From the NCBI RefSeq assembly GCF_009766095.1, contig NZ_LMUD01000002.1:50230-102627 (forward strand): a DNA stretch of 52,398 bases. The letters are read 5' to 3'. Position 1 is the first letter of the stretch; each line of letters begins with the position of its first letter. A model generated the notes under the pieces. That model was not told the origin of the DNA, did not search any database, and saw nothing but the letters and a program-made list of their open reading frames with translations. Of this stretch, positions 1 to 8,037 are shown piece after piece. Made by a program: the position numbers and the translations under genes. The DNA comes from Granulicella sp. S190. GTDB lineage: Bacteria; Acidobacteriota; Terriglobia; Terriglobales; Acidobacteriaceae.

Positions 1-535
1 GCGGAGTCAAGATAAGAGGCTTGGGGCTGGCATCGTTGGCGAATCCACTTGAGTCTGGCGCGAGCCGGATGATGCTGGATGAAGGTCCTGATCCCTGCAG
101 GGTGACGCAGCAGCCAACCCATTGCAGGGTGTTGCTCACGAGATAGGTTCCGGGTGGAAAGTAGAGGGCCTTTGGAACTCCGTTGTAGTCTTCGGACACA
201 TTGGAGCGTCCGTCGGAGAGAGCACTTTGAATGGCGGCGGTGTCATCTGTGACTCCGTCTCCTACCGCGCCGTAGGTTTTAACCGAGGTCATAAAACCTG
301 CGGGGAAGGTGAGCGCTCCGTTGAGCTTGGCACCTGAGACAGCCCGTGGCTGGGTTGCAGCAGCGGTGCCTCCTTCTTCGACGCTTGCCAGTTGGCCGGA
401 GCAGCCGATGAGGCTGAGGACGCAGAGAAGGCCTATCGCACCTTTGACCTTGACGGGCGGCGAGTTGCGCGTTTGCTGCAAACTACTGCACTGCCCTTGT
501 AAAAGGGATATGGGGAGGGACGAAGGCTGACTCAT
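1..535 (-). CDS. Secreted pectate-lyase-fold (beta-helix) lipoprotein, N-terminal part
   Basis: This is the first 178 codons of a minus-strand gene that runs off the window start. The ATG is at 533-535. The N-terminus has a basic stretch, a hydrophobic core and a lipobox (LIGC, Cys about residue 45), so an outer-membrane or periplasmic lipoprotein is likely. Mature sequence follows with the pectate-lyase-3 superfamily signature YGAVGDGVTDDTAAIQ, then LYFPPGTY and a GSGPSSSIIRL segment. That signature marks the first coils of right-handed parallel beta-helix enzymes such as polysaccharide lyases, GH28-type hydrolases and epimerases. Catalytic residues lie beyond the window. The LYFPPG...GP.SSII block is closely matched in the protein at 5785-7977, so the two are paralogues. 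The 31-residue stretch before the hydrophobic core is long, and a downstream TTG (codon 19) is an alternative start. Its place beside exopolysaccharide genes suggests polymer processing, which is inference. Confidence 0.8.
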   Translation of the reverse strand, partial: MSQPSSLPISLLQGQCSSLQQTRNSPPVKVKGAIGLLCVLSLIGCSGQLASVEEGGTAAATQPRAVSGAKLNGALTFPAGFMTSVKTYGAVGDGVTDDTAAIQSALSDGRSNVSEDYNGVPKALYFPPGTYLVSNTLQWVGCCVTLQGSGPSSSIIRLAPDSSGFANDASPKPLILTP

Positions 536-841
536 ACGCAAATACTTGCATATTTCCAGACCCACCGCAATACTACTAAGGTACCGTGCTGATGAAAGCT
601 AACTCTATACAATCGGCTTAAATGCGCTCTCGTTATACACACCTATAACCTCAAAAACGGAGTACGTTGCTTGTTGGCTTTTGGCGTGGCTTTAGATTCA
701 AATAGTTATCTCCGTTGTGTCATTCTTAGTCAGCTTCTATCAGACGGTCTTAGCAGAGTGGAATGTCGTTGACTCGCACGCGCAGGCCGTTTTCCAAGTA
801 CGCACTTCACGAATAATTTACATATCAGGATGTGGTTGCGA
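536..841. other. Divergent intergenic region
   Basis: This 306-base spacer separates the minus-strand beta-helix lipoprotein gene from the plus-strand glycosyltransferase gene, so promoters in both directions are expected here. The stretch is AT-richer than its neighbours. I see no coding potential, no strong hairpin and no convincing -35/-10 pair on either strand. Confidence 0.5.
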
Positions 842-2047
842 ATGAATGTGTTGTTGTCGGCCTATGCGTGCCTCCCGAACTCTGGCTCTGAACCGGGAAA
901 CGGCTGGAACTGGGCGGTACATCTCGCCGAGCGTGGCATTCACGTGACTGTACTTACTCGCAGCGAAAACCGCGAGCAGATTGAAGCGCATGAACGAGAA
1001 CATCCCAGCAAAAATATATCCTTCGGATTTGTAACTGTTCCTGGACGATTAAAACCCGGGAGCGGCATACACTATGCGCTTTGGCAGATGTTGGCCGTGG
1101 GAGTGGCGAGATCGCTTGACCGGCAAAGACGATTCGATATTGTTCATCATGTGACGTACACGAGTATTCATGTGCCCACGCAGCTGTGGCGGTTGGGCCG
1201 ACCGACGGTGTTCGGTCCAGTAGGAGGAGGGCAGACTGCTCCTGCAAGTATGCTCGAATACTTTGGACCCAGCAGGCGTTCAGAGGAGCGTCGAAGCTTA
1301 TTGACGAGGATACTTCCCTACTCTCCCTTTCATAAGCGATGGCTGGGGAAGATGAGCGCCGTGCTGGCTGCGAACCGCGATACGTTAGAGTTGATTCAGG
1401 AGATGGGTCGCGCCGATGTTCGTCTTCAGTTCGATAACGGAGTAGGCGCAGAGTACCTGGCTGGGGAGCCGCGCCTCTATCGCGCCGTAACAGATCCGGT
1501 TCGGTTGATCTGGGTAGGAAGGATGTTGCCTCGGAAGGCACTTCCGATGGCGCTCGATGCGCTTGCCATGACTCGCCAGAGATCCACTCTTACGATTGTG
1601 GGGAATGGCCTTGCGGAGGACGCCGTGCGCCAGATGATTGCGGAACGCGGATTGAACGATCGCGTTGAGTGGGCAGGGCGACGGCTGACATGGGATGAGG
1701 TTCGCACAGCTTACCTGGAACATGATGCGCTGTTTTTTACGAGCCTGCGCGAGACCTCGGGAGTGCAGCTGCTGGAGGCAATGGCGGTCGGCTTACCGGT
1801 TATCACGCTTGATCTGCATGGTGCGCGAGATGTGGTGCCTGATGGAGCCAGCATCAAGGTGCCTGTCACTAGTCCGAAGGCTGTAGTCGCAAGTCTTGCT
1901 TCGGCCATCGACCAATTTGCATTGATGACGGCTGAACAGAAGAATGCAATGTCTCAAGCCAGCTGGGATTTTGCGAAGACGTGTACGTGGACGACACGCG
2001 CGGCGGATGCGGATGCGCTTTATAGAGAATTGATCGCTCAGCATTGA
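842..2047 (+). CDS. Glycosyltransferase family 4 (GT-B) protein
   Basis: This is a retaining GT-B glycosyltransferase of the GT4/glycosyl-transferases-group-1 type, presumably adding a sugar to the lipid-linked exopolysaccharide repeat on the cytoplasmic side. The N-terminal domain opens with MNVLLSAYAC and a SEPGNGWNWA glycine-rich loop typical of acceptor domains. The C-terminal Rossmann domain begins at VRLIWVGRM and carries the EX7E motif RETSGVQLLEAM (around residue 303), which binds the nucleotide-sugar donor. The ATG at 842 is preferred over the in-frame ATG at 830 because AGGA (827-830) sits 11 bases ahead of it and homologous proteins start at this M-x-V-L-L-S-A-Y. The donor sugar and linkage cannot be read from the sequence. 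The next gene on the same strand begins about 150 bases downstream. Confidence 0.88.
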   Translation: MNVLLSAYACLPNSGSEPGNGWNWAVHLAERGIHVTVLTRSENREQIEAHEREHPSKNISFGFVTVPGRLKPGSGIHYALWQMLAVGVARSLDRQRRFDIVHHVTYTSIHVPTQLWRLGRPTVFGPVGGGQTAPASMLEYFGPSRRSEERRSLLTRILPYSPFHKRWLGKMSAVLAANRDTLELIQEMGRADVRLQFDNGVGAEYLAGEPRLYRAVTDPVRLIWVGRMLPRKALPMALDALAMTRQRSTLTIVGNGLAEDAVRQMIAERGLNDRVEWAGRRLTWDEVRTAYLEHDALFFTSLRETSGVQLLEAMAVGLPVITLDLHGARDVVPDGASIKVPVTSPKAVVASLASAIDQFALMTAEQKNAMSQASWDFAKTCTWTTRAADADALYRELIAQH

Positions 2048-2194
2048 GGCAGGTTTCCCTTACGAGTGTTGACATGAGGAGCTTGCCATAGAAGACTCGT
2101 TTTAACACTATGAAGTTTTGTTCGACAGGTGCACGGTTCGAACGCTTGTTTCGTTGCAGTCTATTTGTTCGACGAGGGACCAGGAGGATTTTCA

Positions 2195-3106
2195 TTGGAA
2201 GTCCGCACCGCGAAGCCTAGCCTGGCTACTTTAGCTGTTCAGACGTGGCTCTTTTTTTTGAGACACGAGACGAAGTTCACCAAGCTTCATCTGACACGTC
2301 TACGCCGCCGGAATGAGACCTCGAAGTTAAGCGCGGTGGCATCGGGCGGCCCTGTTGTCTCGGTGACTACGTATGGCGAGCGGCTTCGATCCGTACATCT
2401 GGTGCTCGAGTCGATTGCGGCGGGCTCTATGCTGCCATCAAGACTTATTCTGTGGGTGGATCATGAAGAGGCTCTCAACAATCTCACTCCCGGCCTGAAA
2501 CGATTGGTCGCGAGAGGCCTGGAGATTCGGCTCAGTGAGAACTTTGGACCACATACAAAGTACTACCCCTATCTTCTTTCCACGGATAATTTTGACTGCG
2601 CCCTGGTGACTGCAGACGACGATCTCTTATATAGCCGGTGGTGGTTAAAGGGTCTTGTGCGTTCCTACGATGACAATTCAGAGGTTGTGAATTGCTACAG
2701 GGCGCATCGAGTAGGATTCGAGGGAGCATCTCTTAGCCCCTATCAGACGTGGGAGCCATGCAGGTCGACGGATCCAAGTTTTCTTCACTTCGCGACAGGG
2801 GTTTCGGGCTGCATTTATCCGCCATCGCTGCTGAAGAAGCTGAAGGCTGCGGGCTCTGAGTTTATGCAGCTTTGTCCAAAAGCAGATGACGTCTGGCTGC
2901 ATGCCAACGCTTTACGAGCGGGTATGAAGACAAGGCAGATCTGGAATCGCCCTCTGAGATTTCCGTTTGTACCAGGAACACAGGACAGCGGACTTTACCA
3001 TAGCAATGTTCTCCAATCTCGGAACGACGATCAGATTCGCAAGACTTACACAGAACACGATCTGGGTGAGTTGAAATCCGCTGCGGTGTTGGCGGATCAG
3101 CGGTGA
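2195..3106 (+). CDS. GT-A-like glycosyltransferase of the exopolysaccharide locus
   Basis: This protein of about 303 residues appears to be a nucleotide-diphospho-sugar (GT-A) transferase. The N-terminal part has a VVSVTTYGERL strand-turn like the donor-binding start of GT-A domains. It is followed by SRLILWVDHEE and ALVTADDDLLYSRWW, where the DDD would be the metal-binding DxD. A conserved-looking region KADDVWLHANAL lies near residue 235 and may hold the catalytic base. I do not recognise a specific family. The start is the TTG at 2195, which has a perfect AGGAGG (2182-2187) seven bases upstream. An ATG at 2129 would add 22 residues but has no visible ribosome site. It lies between a GT4 gene and an aldo/keto reductase in an apparent four-gene plus-strand unit, so a role in repeat-unit assembly is inferred from context. 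Confidence 0.65.
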   Translation: MEVRTAKPSLATLAVQTWLFFLRHETKFTKLHLTRLRRRNETSKLSAVASGGPVVSVTTYGERLRSVHLVLESIAAGSMLPSRLILWVDHEEALNNLTPGLKRLVARGLEIRLSENFGPHTKYYPYLLSTDNFDCALVTADDDLLYSRWWLKGLVRSYDDNSEVVNCYRAHRVGFEGASLSPYQTWEPCRSTDPSFLHFATGVSGCIYPPSLLKKLKAAGSEFMQLCPKADDVWLHANALRAGMKTRQIWNRPLRFPFVPGTQDSGLYHSNVLQSRNDDQIRKTYTEHDLGELKSAAVLADQR

Positions 3107-3176
3107 ACTGATTTTTGAACGACTGATCTTTTTGATTGCGGTAAGACAACGGATGACCTATGACGCGGGGAGAACG

Positions 3177-4061
3177 ATGACAGTTGCGACTCAACTAACA
3201 CCGATGGGGCTCGGCACGGGACGCCTGGCATCCCTTGGGTCGTCGCTTAGCCGACTTCAAGCGACTGAGCTGATTCATGCGGCGATCGATCATGGGATTC
3301 GAGTGATCGACACGGCCGACACGTATGGGTCGGGAGATGCAGAGCGCACCATTGGAAGTGCGCTGAGAGAACGGAGCCGCGAGGATTGCTTTCTTATCAG
3401 CAAGGCAGGTTTCGCCCACGTTGCGCTGCCTGCTGTCTTTTCTCCTCTTAATCAAATTGGAAAGAAGCTCGTTCAAAAGGTGTCTCCGGGCCGGAGCTTT
3501 TCGAAGGCCTATCTAATAAGTTGCGTGCAGAAGAGTTTGAAGCGGCTGGGGACAGACCACCTCGATGCTTTCCTGCTACACGCAGCGGTAGCCGGTGAGC
3601 CGACCTCAGAGAGTTGGGAGGCGCTTGAGGAGATACGCGCCAAGGGGCTTAGCCGCATGACAGGAGTTTCTTCAAGCGACGTTGACGTTGTGCGAGAGGG
3701 GTTGGCTTCGGGGCAGGTTGGAGTGGTAGAGACGCCGGTCTATGTGTCTGCCTCGCATGCCGACGAGATCTGCACGCTGTGCGCGGAGCAGGGCGTGCCC
3801 GTTGTTGCGAATGAGGTGCTGAGGCCGCAGGCTTTCTTGAAGACTCGCGCTGATGTTTGGGATGCGGTCCGCGGTCGCCATGGGGTAGCATCCGTGAGCA
3901 CGGTGCAGCTGTTGATCGCGTATGCGGCTGCGCAGCGAGGCGTGAAAACAGTGCTGGTGGGAACACTTTCGTCGCATCATCTTGTCGATAATCTGCAGGC
4001 TCTGCAGTACTCCTCCAGCATGCACGAGTTTTTCGCCGAGATGAAGGAGAGCTTCGCATGA
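3177..4061 (+). CDS. Aldo/keto reductase
   Basis: This is an NAD(P)H-dependent (beta/alpha)8-barrel oxidoreductase of the aldo/keto reductase superfamily. The catalytic tetrad is visible: Asp45 and Tyr50 in VIDTADTYGSG, Lys76 in LISKAGF and His135 in DAFLLHAAV. The barrel continues to a C-terminal cofactor-binding part (VSTVQLLIAYAA, TVLVGTLSSHHLVDN). The ATG at 3177 is chosen because GGGGAGA lies just upstream. In-frame starts at 3132 and 3153 have no better ribosome site. The stop overlaps the start of the next gene in an ATGA (4058-4061), so translation with the GMC oxidoreductase is probably coupled. This pairing in an exopolysaccharide locus suggests reduction or oxidation of a sugar or sugar nucleotide. 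That is inference, since aldo/keto reductases are broad in substrate. Confidence 0.88.
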   Translation: MTVATQLTPMGLGTGRLASLGSSLSRLQATELIHAAIDHGIRVIDTADTYGSGDAERTIGSALRERSREDCFLISKAGFAHVALPAVFSPLNQIGKKLVQKVSPGRSFSKAYLISCVQKSLKRLGTDHLDAFLLHAAVAGEPTSESWEALEEIRAKGLSRMTGVSSSDVDVVREGLASGQVGVVETPVYVSASHADEICTLCAEQGVPVVANEVLRPQAFLKTRADVWDAVRGRHGVASVSTVQLLIAYAAAQRGVKTVLVGTLSSHHLVDNLQALQYSSSMHEFFAEMKESFA

Positions 4062-5749
4062 TTGTGATTGGCAATCCTTCAGGAGGAGCGCTCGAAGCTG
4101 ATGTCTGCCTCATTGGCGGAGGACCGGCGGCGATCAGTATTGCGCTGGAGCTACTGAAGACAGATACGAAGTTTCTTCTTTTGGTGGGTGGAGGGGCTAC
4201 TCGGGAGTCAGCCTCCGATCAGGATTTGAATCGAGGGCTGATCGCAAGACCCGGCTCGCACGAGAGCCTGGAAGAGAACCGAAGGCGTGTCTTTGGCGGT
4301 GCCTCTTCTGCGTGGGGAGGCCGTTGCATTCCGTTCGATGCGCTCGATTTCAAGGAGCGCTCGTGGATCGATCACAGCGGATGGCCATTTTCGTATGAAG
4401 ACCTAGAACCTTTTTATCGAAGGGCTCTGAGTTTATGCAGGGCGGGTGAATATGAGTTCGATAGCCGCAGAGTGTTTCCCAAGGAAAGTGCCGAGATCGT
4501 TCCGGGGGTGAACGGCGAGGGTCTTGAGGATTGGCACCTGGAGCGGTGGAGTCCACCTATCAATTTCGCGAAGGAGTTTGAAAGTGTCCTCTCCAAAGCT
4601 ACGAATGTACACGTGCACCTGGAGACGCATGCGCTGGAACTGGTTTCGACGGAGAGTAAAGACCGCATTGATTTTGTGAGAGCGATCTCGCAGGGAAAGC
4701 GGTTTGACGTTCGAGCGAAGACGTTTGTGGTTGCAACAGGAGGCATCGAGAATGCTCGGATCCTGCTCTCCTCGAAGAATCCTTTTCATCCGACAGGCGT
4801 AGGGAATGCAAAGGATCTTGTCGGGAGGTATTACCAAGCGCATCCGCATGGAACCTATATCTCGCTCGCTCCTCAAAACCGGCGGGCGATTAAGTATGAC
4901 TATGAGAGGGACGCTGCGGGCGTTTACTGCCGTCGGCGCTGGTCGATCTCTGAAGAGGCCCAGGCTGGTCTAAAGATTAACAACATCATCTTTTTTCTGG
5001 ATCGCACCAACGCAGCGCACGGACATCGCGATGCCATCTTCTCGGCGGTCTTTGTGGCAAAGGCATTCCGCGGAGTGCTTCGGGCGCACGGGGTTTCGAA
5101 GAGGTGGTCGAAGTTCAAATCTCTCTCGCCCGATATACGACAGCATCTCGGCGTTGTGATGAAGGATGGTATCGCCTCTGTTCCCAGGCTGGCTCGGCTG
5201 GGCCGAGCGCGCTGGGCGAAGGACCGGCGACTTCCCTCGGTTCTTCCATCGGTGGAGTCAAAGTATCTCGGGCTTTACTACCAGGCGGAGCAGGTCCCGA
5301 ATTATGACAGCCGGATCACTCTCTCCGCGGAGCACACCGATGAGCATGGGGTGCCGAGAGCCGTGGTGGATCTGGCTTTTACCGATCAGGATATCCGTAC
5401 CGTGGTGGAGGCACACCGGCTCTTCGTCGATCGTTACCGCGCGGCTGGTGCAGGTGAGATTCTCTACAACGAGAAGGAGCTGACGGAGTACGTCCGACAG
5501 CGATTCGAGAACTTCAATTCGGGTGCACATCATATCGGCACGACGAGGATGGCGACTTCGCCCGAAGAGGGTGTGGTGGATGAGAGTTGCAGGGTGCATG
5601 GCATCAGCAATCTCTATGTCGCGGGCAGCTCCACCTTTCCGACGGGAGGCCATGCGAATCCTACGCTTACGATTGTGGCTCTGGCGATTCGGCTGGGCGA
5701 ACACCTAGTTGCGAAGGCGGCGCTGGATTCGCGAGGGAGCACCGCCTAG
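4058..5749 (+). CDS. GMC-family FAD-dependent oxidoreductase
   Basis: This is a flavoprotein oxidoreductase of the glucose-methanol-choline family, which oxidises alcohol groups, often of sugars. The N-terminus carries the Rossmann dinucleotide motif VCLIGGGPAAISIALEL, followed by a RRRVFGGASSAWGGRC segment typical of FAD contact in bacterial members. The C-terminal domain has GAHHIGTTRM and GGHANPTLTIVALA, which supply the catalytic His/Asn pair and FAD contacts. At 563 residues it is of usual length. There is no signal peptide or Tat motif, so it should act in the cytoplasm, unlike secreted gluconate or cellobiose dehydrogenases. It is coupled by an ATGA overlap to the upstream aldo/keto reductase, which suggests they act on one substrate. 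It converges with the beta-helix gene ending at 5785, with only 35 bases between. Confidence 0.9.
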   Translation: MIVIGNPSGGALEADVCLIGGGPAAISIALELLKTDTKFLLLVGGGATRESASDQDLNRGLIARPGSHESLEENRRRVFGGASSAWGGRCIPFDALDFKERSWIDHSGWPFSYEDLEPFYRRALSLCRAGEYEFDSRRVFPKESAEIVPGVNGEGLEDWHLERWSPPINFAKEFESVLSKATNVHVHLETHALELVSTESKDRIDFVRAISQGKRFDVRAKTFVVATGGIENARILLSSKNPFHPTGVGNAKDLVGRYYQAHPHGTYISLAPQNRRAIKYDYERDAAGVYCRRRWSISEEAQAGLKINNIIFFLDRTNAAHGHRDAIFSAVFVAKAFRGVLRAHGVSKRWSKFKSLSPDIRQHLGVVMKDGIASVPRLARLGRARWAKDRRLPSVLPSVESKYLGLYYQAEQVPNYDSRITLSAEHTDEHGVPRAVVDLAFTDQDIRTVVEAHRLFVDRYRAAGAGEILYNEKELTEYVRQRFENFNSGAHHIGTTRMATSPEEGVVDESCRVHGISNLYVAGSSTFPTGGHANPTLTIVALAIRLGEHLVAKAALDSRGSTA

Positions 5750-5784
5750 AGAGGACGCCAGGCGGTTGATGCGGCAGCACCCTT

Positions 5785-7977
5785 TTATTTTTTATCGGAA
5801 GGCTTTTTGCGATTGCCGGTGTCTTCATGTTCTGAGCTCTTCCCTCCCCCGAAGGAATAGAACACGTTCAACTGCTGTGACGTATTTACATCGCGAGTAG
5901 CCAAAGACGAAGAACGCGCGCCTTGATTTTCGATGACCCAGTTTGGCTGACCGCGTCCGGGTACGTCTACCTTCGTCCAGCCGGTTGCGAAGAGGCTTGA
6001 GTCTGTGAGACGTATGTTCGCAGAGATTGGATCCGAGGGCGCGCGATTCTGGTAGAAGAAGAATCCGAAGATCTCTGCCTGTGCGTTGTCCGTCAGGACG
6101 ATCGAGGGGGTAGGCTCTTCGGTCTTGTATCCGAGGATCCACATCTTGCAGCCAGAACAGTGGAACTTATCCACCGTATGCTGCTCTAGATTTAGCTGAC
6201 GCGCCCATATGTGCTGGGAGGGGTAAAAGTTGACGAGGATACTGCCGTTCGCTCCCTCACTCAAGATAGAGTCTTCAATGTAGAAGTCGCCCGCTCCGTT
6301 TTGCGAGGTGTAGCTGTAGAGTGTCGTGTCCAGCAATACGATGGGCCTGCTGCCAGTATGGATGATCTCACAGCTTTCATAGGGGCAACTGTCGATGATG
6401 AGAGGCGTGGTGGATGAATCCGCAATGGTCAGGATGAGCTTCGGCGTTCCTGAAGTGAACTTGGATTGGTAGAACTGAAGATGACTGACTGAGGGTGGGA
6501 CCTTGACCTGAAGAATAGCGTTGCCGAGATAGACTCCCGCGGGAGCGTAGAGGGTCGGCGAAGAAGAGCCCTGAATCTGCGCGGGCCAGTCAGTGGCGTT
6601 CTGACTGAGCTTCGTCCACTGACGAAACGGCGGATCGTTTGGAGCGGGCGTCTCGCGCACGGGAAGGTGAAGAGAGTCCATGCCTTGAGTACTGTTGAAT
6701 AGACTCTGAGGAGTACCGGTCCAGGCTTGAACGATATTGCCTGTGCGATTTACCGCGGGCCCAGAGCCTGCATCACTCTCCGTCGGATTGTATCCGGTGG
6801 AGAGAAGATTTTTGAGATAGACACTGCTGCCTGGATCCACGGCTATTCCCGCAGTGCCAGAGGCTCCGTTGCGAATTTCGGAGTCGAGCACCGCAACGTT
6901 TGAGGTGGTGGATCCATAGACGTGGAGCGCCTGGACGGAGTTATCGCTTAGCCAGTGGCGGATGCTCGCCTTGATGTAGTGATTGTCGAGGACACCGGCG
7001 GTTTGCGCCTCGGTGGTGAAGCCCTCAAAGGTGACGTTGAACTCCCCCTGTCCCGCAGAGTAGGCCAACTTGCAGCCGTAGACCGCAACGTTCTTGAGGA
7101 GCATAGGGCCGGGATAGGCACGATTGAAGTTGATCGCGTAAGGGCAAGCAGAGTCATCGGCCCAGATCAGAACATTTCTTACCGATCCGGAGTTGTTTTG
7201 TACGGTCGTAAAAGGAATGGCATTCGGGTTTCCTACGCCGATCTCGATTCCGAGGTTATAGAGGTACTCCGAAAAGTTGCTGTTCTGCGTGACGCTGAGA
7301 GGGCTGAAGAACTGAGTGGGTTTGCCACTGTTGAACGCCTGGGAGTTTGGAAGAAGCTTGATGATGGAGGATTGAGGTCCTGCTCCCCAGAGATGCCAGA
7401 AGCTGCCGTAGATGGTGAGAGGCTCACTGGTCGCGTAACAGCCGGGAGGAAAGTAGAGGTTTATTGGAGCGCCGCCTCCGTTCGTTGTGGCGGGGGTGCG
7501 ACGCCCGTTCTGAGTCAGCAGCTTCGCGAAGTTCGCAGCGTTGTCGGTGACGCAGTCGCCTACGAGGTTAGCGGTGGCGTTATGGGTTACATCAAGGACG
7601 GGAAAACCCGGGCCACTGAGGAAACCTGGCGGATACAAGATACCATTGGTGAGCTTCGCTCCGATATCGTCCGCGGCGATTACTTCGAGGACGCCGTTTA
7701 CCAACTTGAAGTTGCTTCCATCCACGCTGGTCATGGAACCTTGATCCACAACGATTGGATAGGTACCCGGAGTTGAGCGGGCGCTGGCTGTCGTGCTTAG
7801 GTTGGGCTGTCCCTTGAAGTGACTTGCGTACGATCCGGAGTAAGTGGAGATGGAGAAGATGAGGGGAGGAAGCGGATCGCCGACGTGCATGGTGAGATGC
7901 GGCGCGGCGATGGTATAGGTTGAGGCGATGGCGGGAAGCGGGCACAGCAAGAACAGAAGCTTGAAGAGCGTTCTCAT
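5785..7977 (-). CDS. Secreted beta-helix protein with N-terminal MBG-like domain
   Basis: This 730-residue protein begins with a signal peptide (MRTLFKLLFLLCPLPAIAS). An MBG-like beta-sandwich follows (YTIAAPHLTMHVGDPLPPL... to about residue 105), then a region with the pectate-lyase-3 fold. GDCVTDNAANFAKLL corresponds to the GDGxTDDTxAI signature, and LYFPPGCY with GAGPQSSIIKLLPNS matches the paralogue at 1-535. The remaining sequence is repetitive in small hydrophobics and Asn/Ser, as expected for a long right-handed helix. I cannot identify catalytic acids with confidence, so it may be a lyase, hydrolase, epimerase or binding protein. The last residues are highly charged (KSSEHEDTGNRKKPSDKK). 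The start has AGGAGA six bases upstream. It is the last gene of the minus-strand exopolysaccharide run, suggesting a role in polymer trimming or release, which is inferred. Confidence 0.82.
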   Translation of the reverse strand: MRTLFKLLFLLCPLPAIASTYTIAAPHLTMHVGDPLPPLIFSISTYSGSYASHFKGQPNLSTTASARSTPGTYPIVVDQGSMTSVDGSNFKLVNGVLEVIAADDIGAKLTNGILYPPGFLSGPGFPVLDVTHNATANLVGDCVTDNAANFAKLLTQNGRRTPATTNGGGAPINLYFPPGCYATSEPLTIYGSFWHLWGAGPQSSIIKLLPNSQAFNSGKPTQFFSPLSVTQNSNFSEYLYNLGIEIGVGNPNAIPFTTVQNNSGSVRNVLIWADDSACPYAINFNRAYPGPMLLKNVAVYGCKLAYSAGQGEFNVTFEGFTTEAQTAGVLDNHYIKASIRHWLSDNSVQALHVYGSTTSNVAVLDSEIRNGASGTAGIAVDPGSSVYLKNLLSTGYNPTESDAGSGPAVNRTGNIVQAWTGTPQSLFNSTQGMDSLHLPVRETPAPNDPPFRQWTKLSQNATDWPAQIQGSSSPTLYAPAGVYLGNAILQVKVPPSVSHLQFYQSKFTSGTPKLILTIADSSTTPLIIDSCPYESCEIIHTGSRPIVLLDTTLYSYTSQNGAGDFYIEDSILSEGANGSILVNFYPSQHIWARQLNLEQHTVDKFHCSGCKMWILGYKTEEPTPSIVLTDNAQAEIFGFFFYQNRAPSDPISANIRLTDSSLFATGWTKVDVPGRGQPNWVIENQGARSSSLATRDVNTSQQLNVFYSFGGGKSSEHEDTGNRKKPSDKK

Positions 7978-8037
7978 CGCTATTCTCCTAAATAATCCGC
8001 AGTTTTATGTCGTGCCTTGCAAAAAGCGGAGAGTCGT

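Noticed and set aside
6955..7776. A 273-codon open frame opposite the beta-helix gene
   Set aside because: It lies wholly inside the opposite-strand gene, which has a signal peptide and fold signature. Its own product has none.
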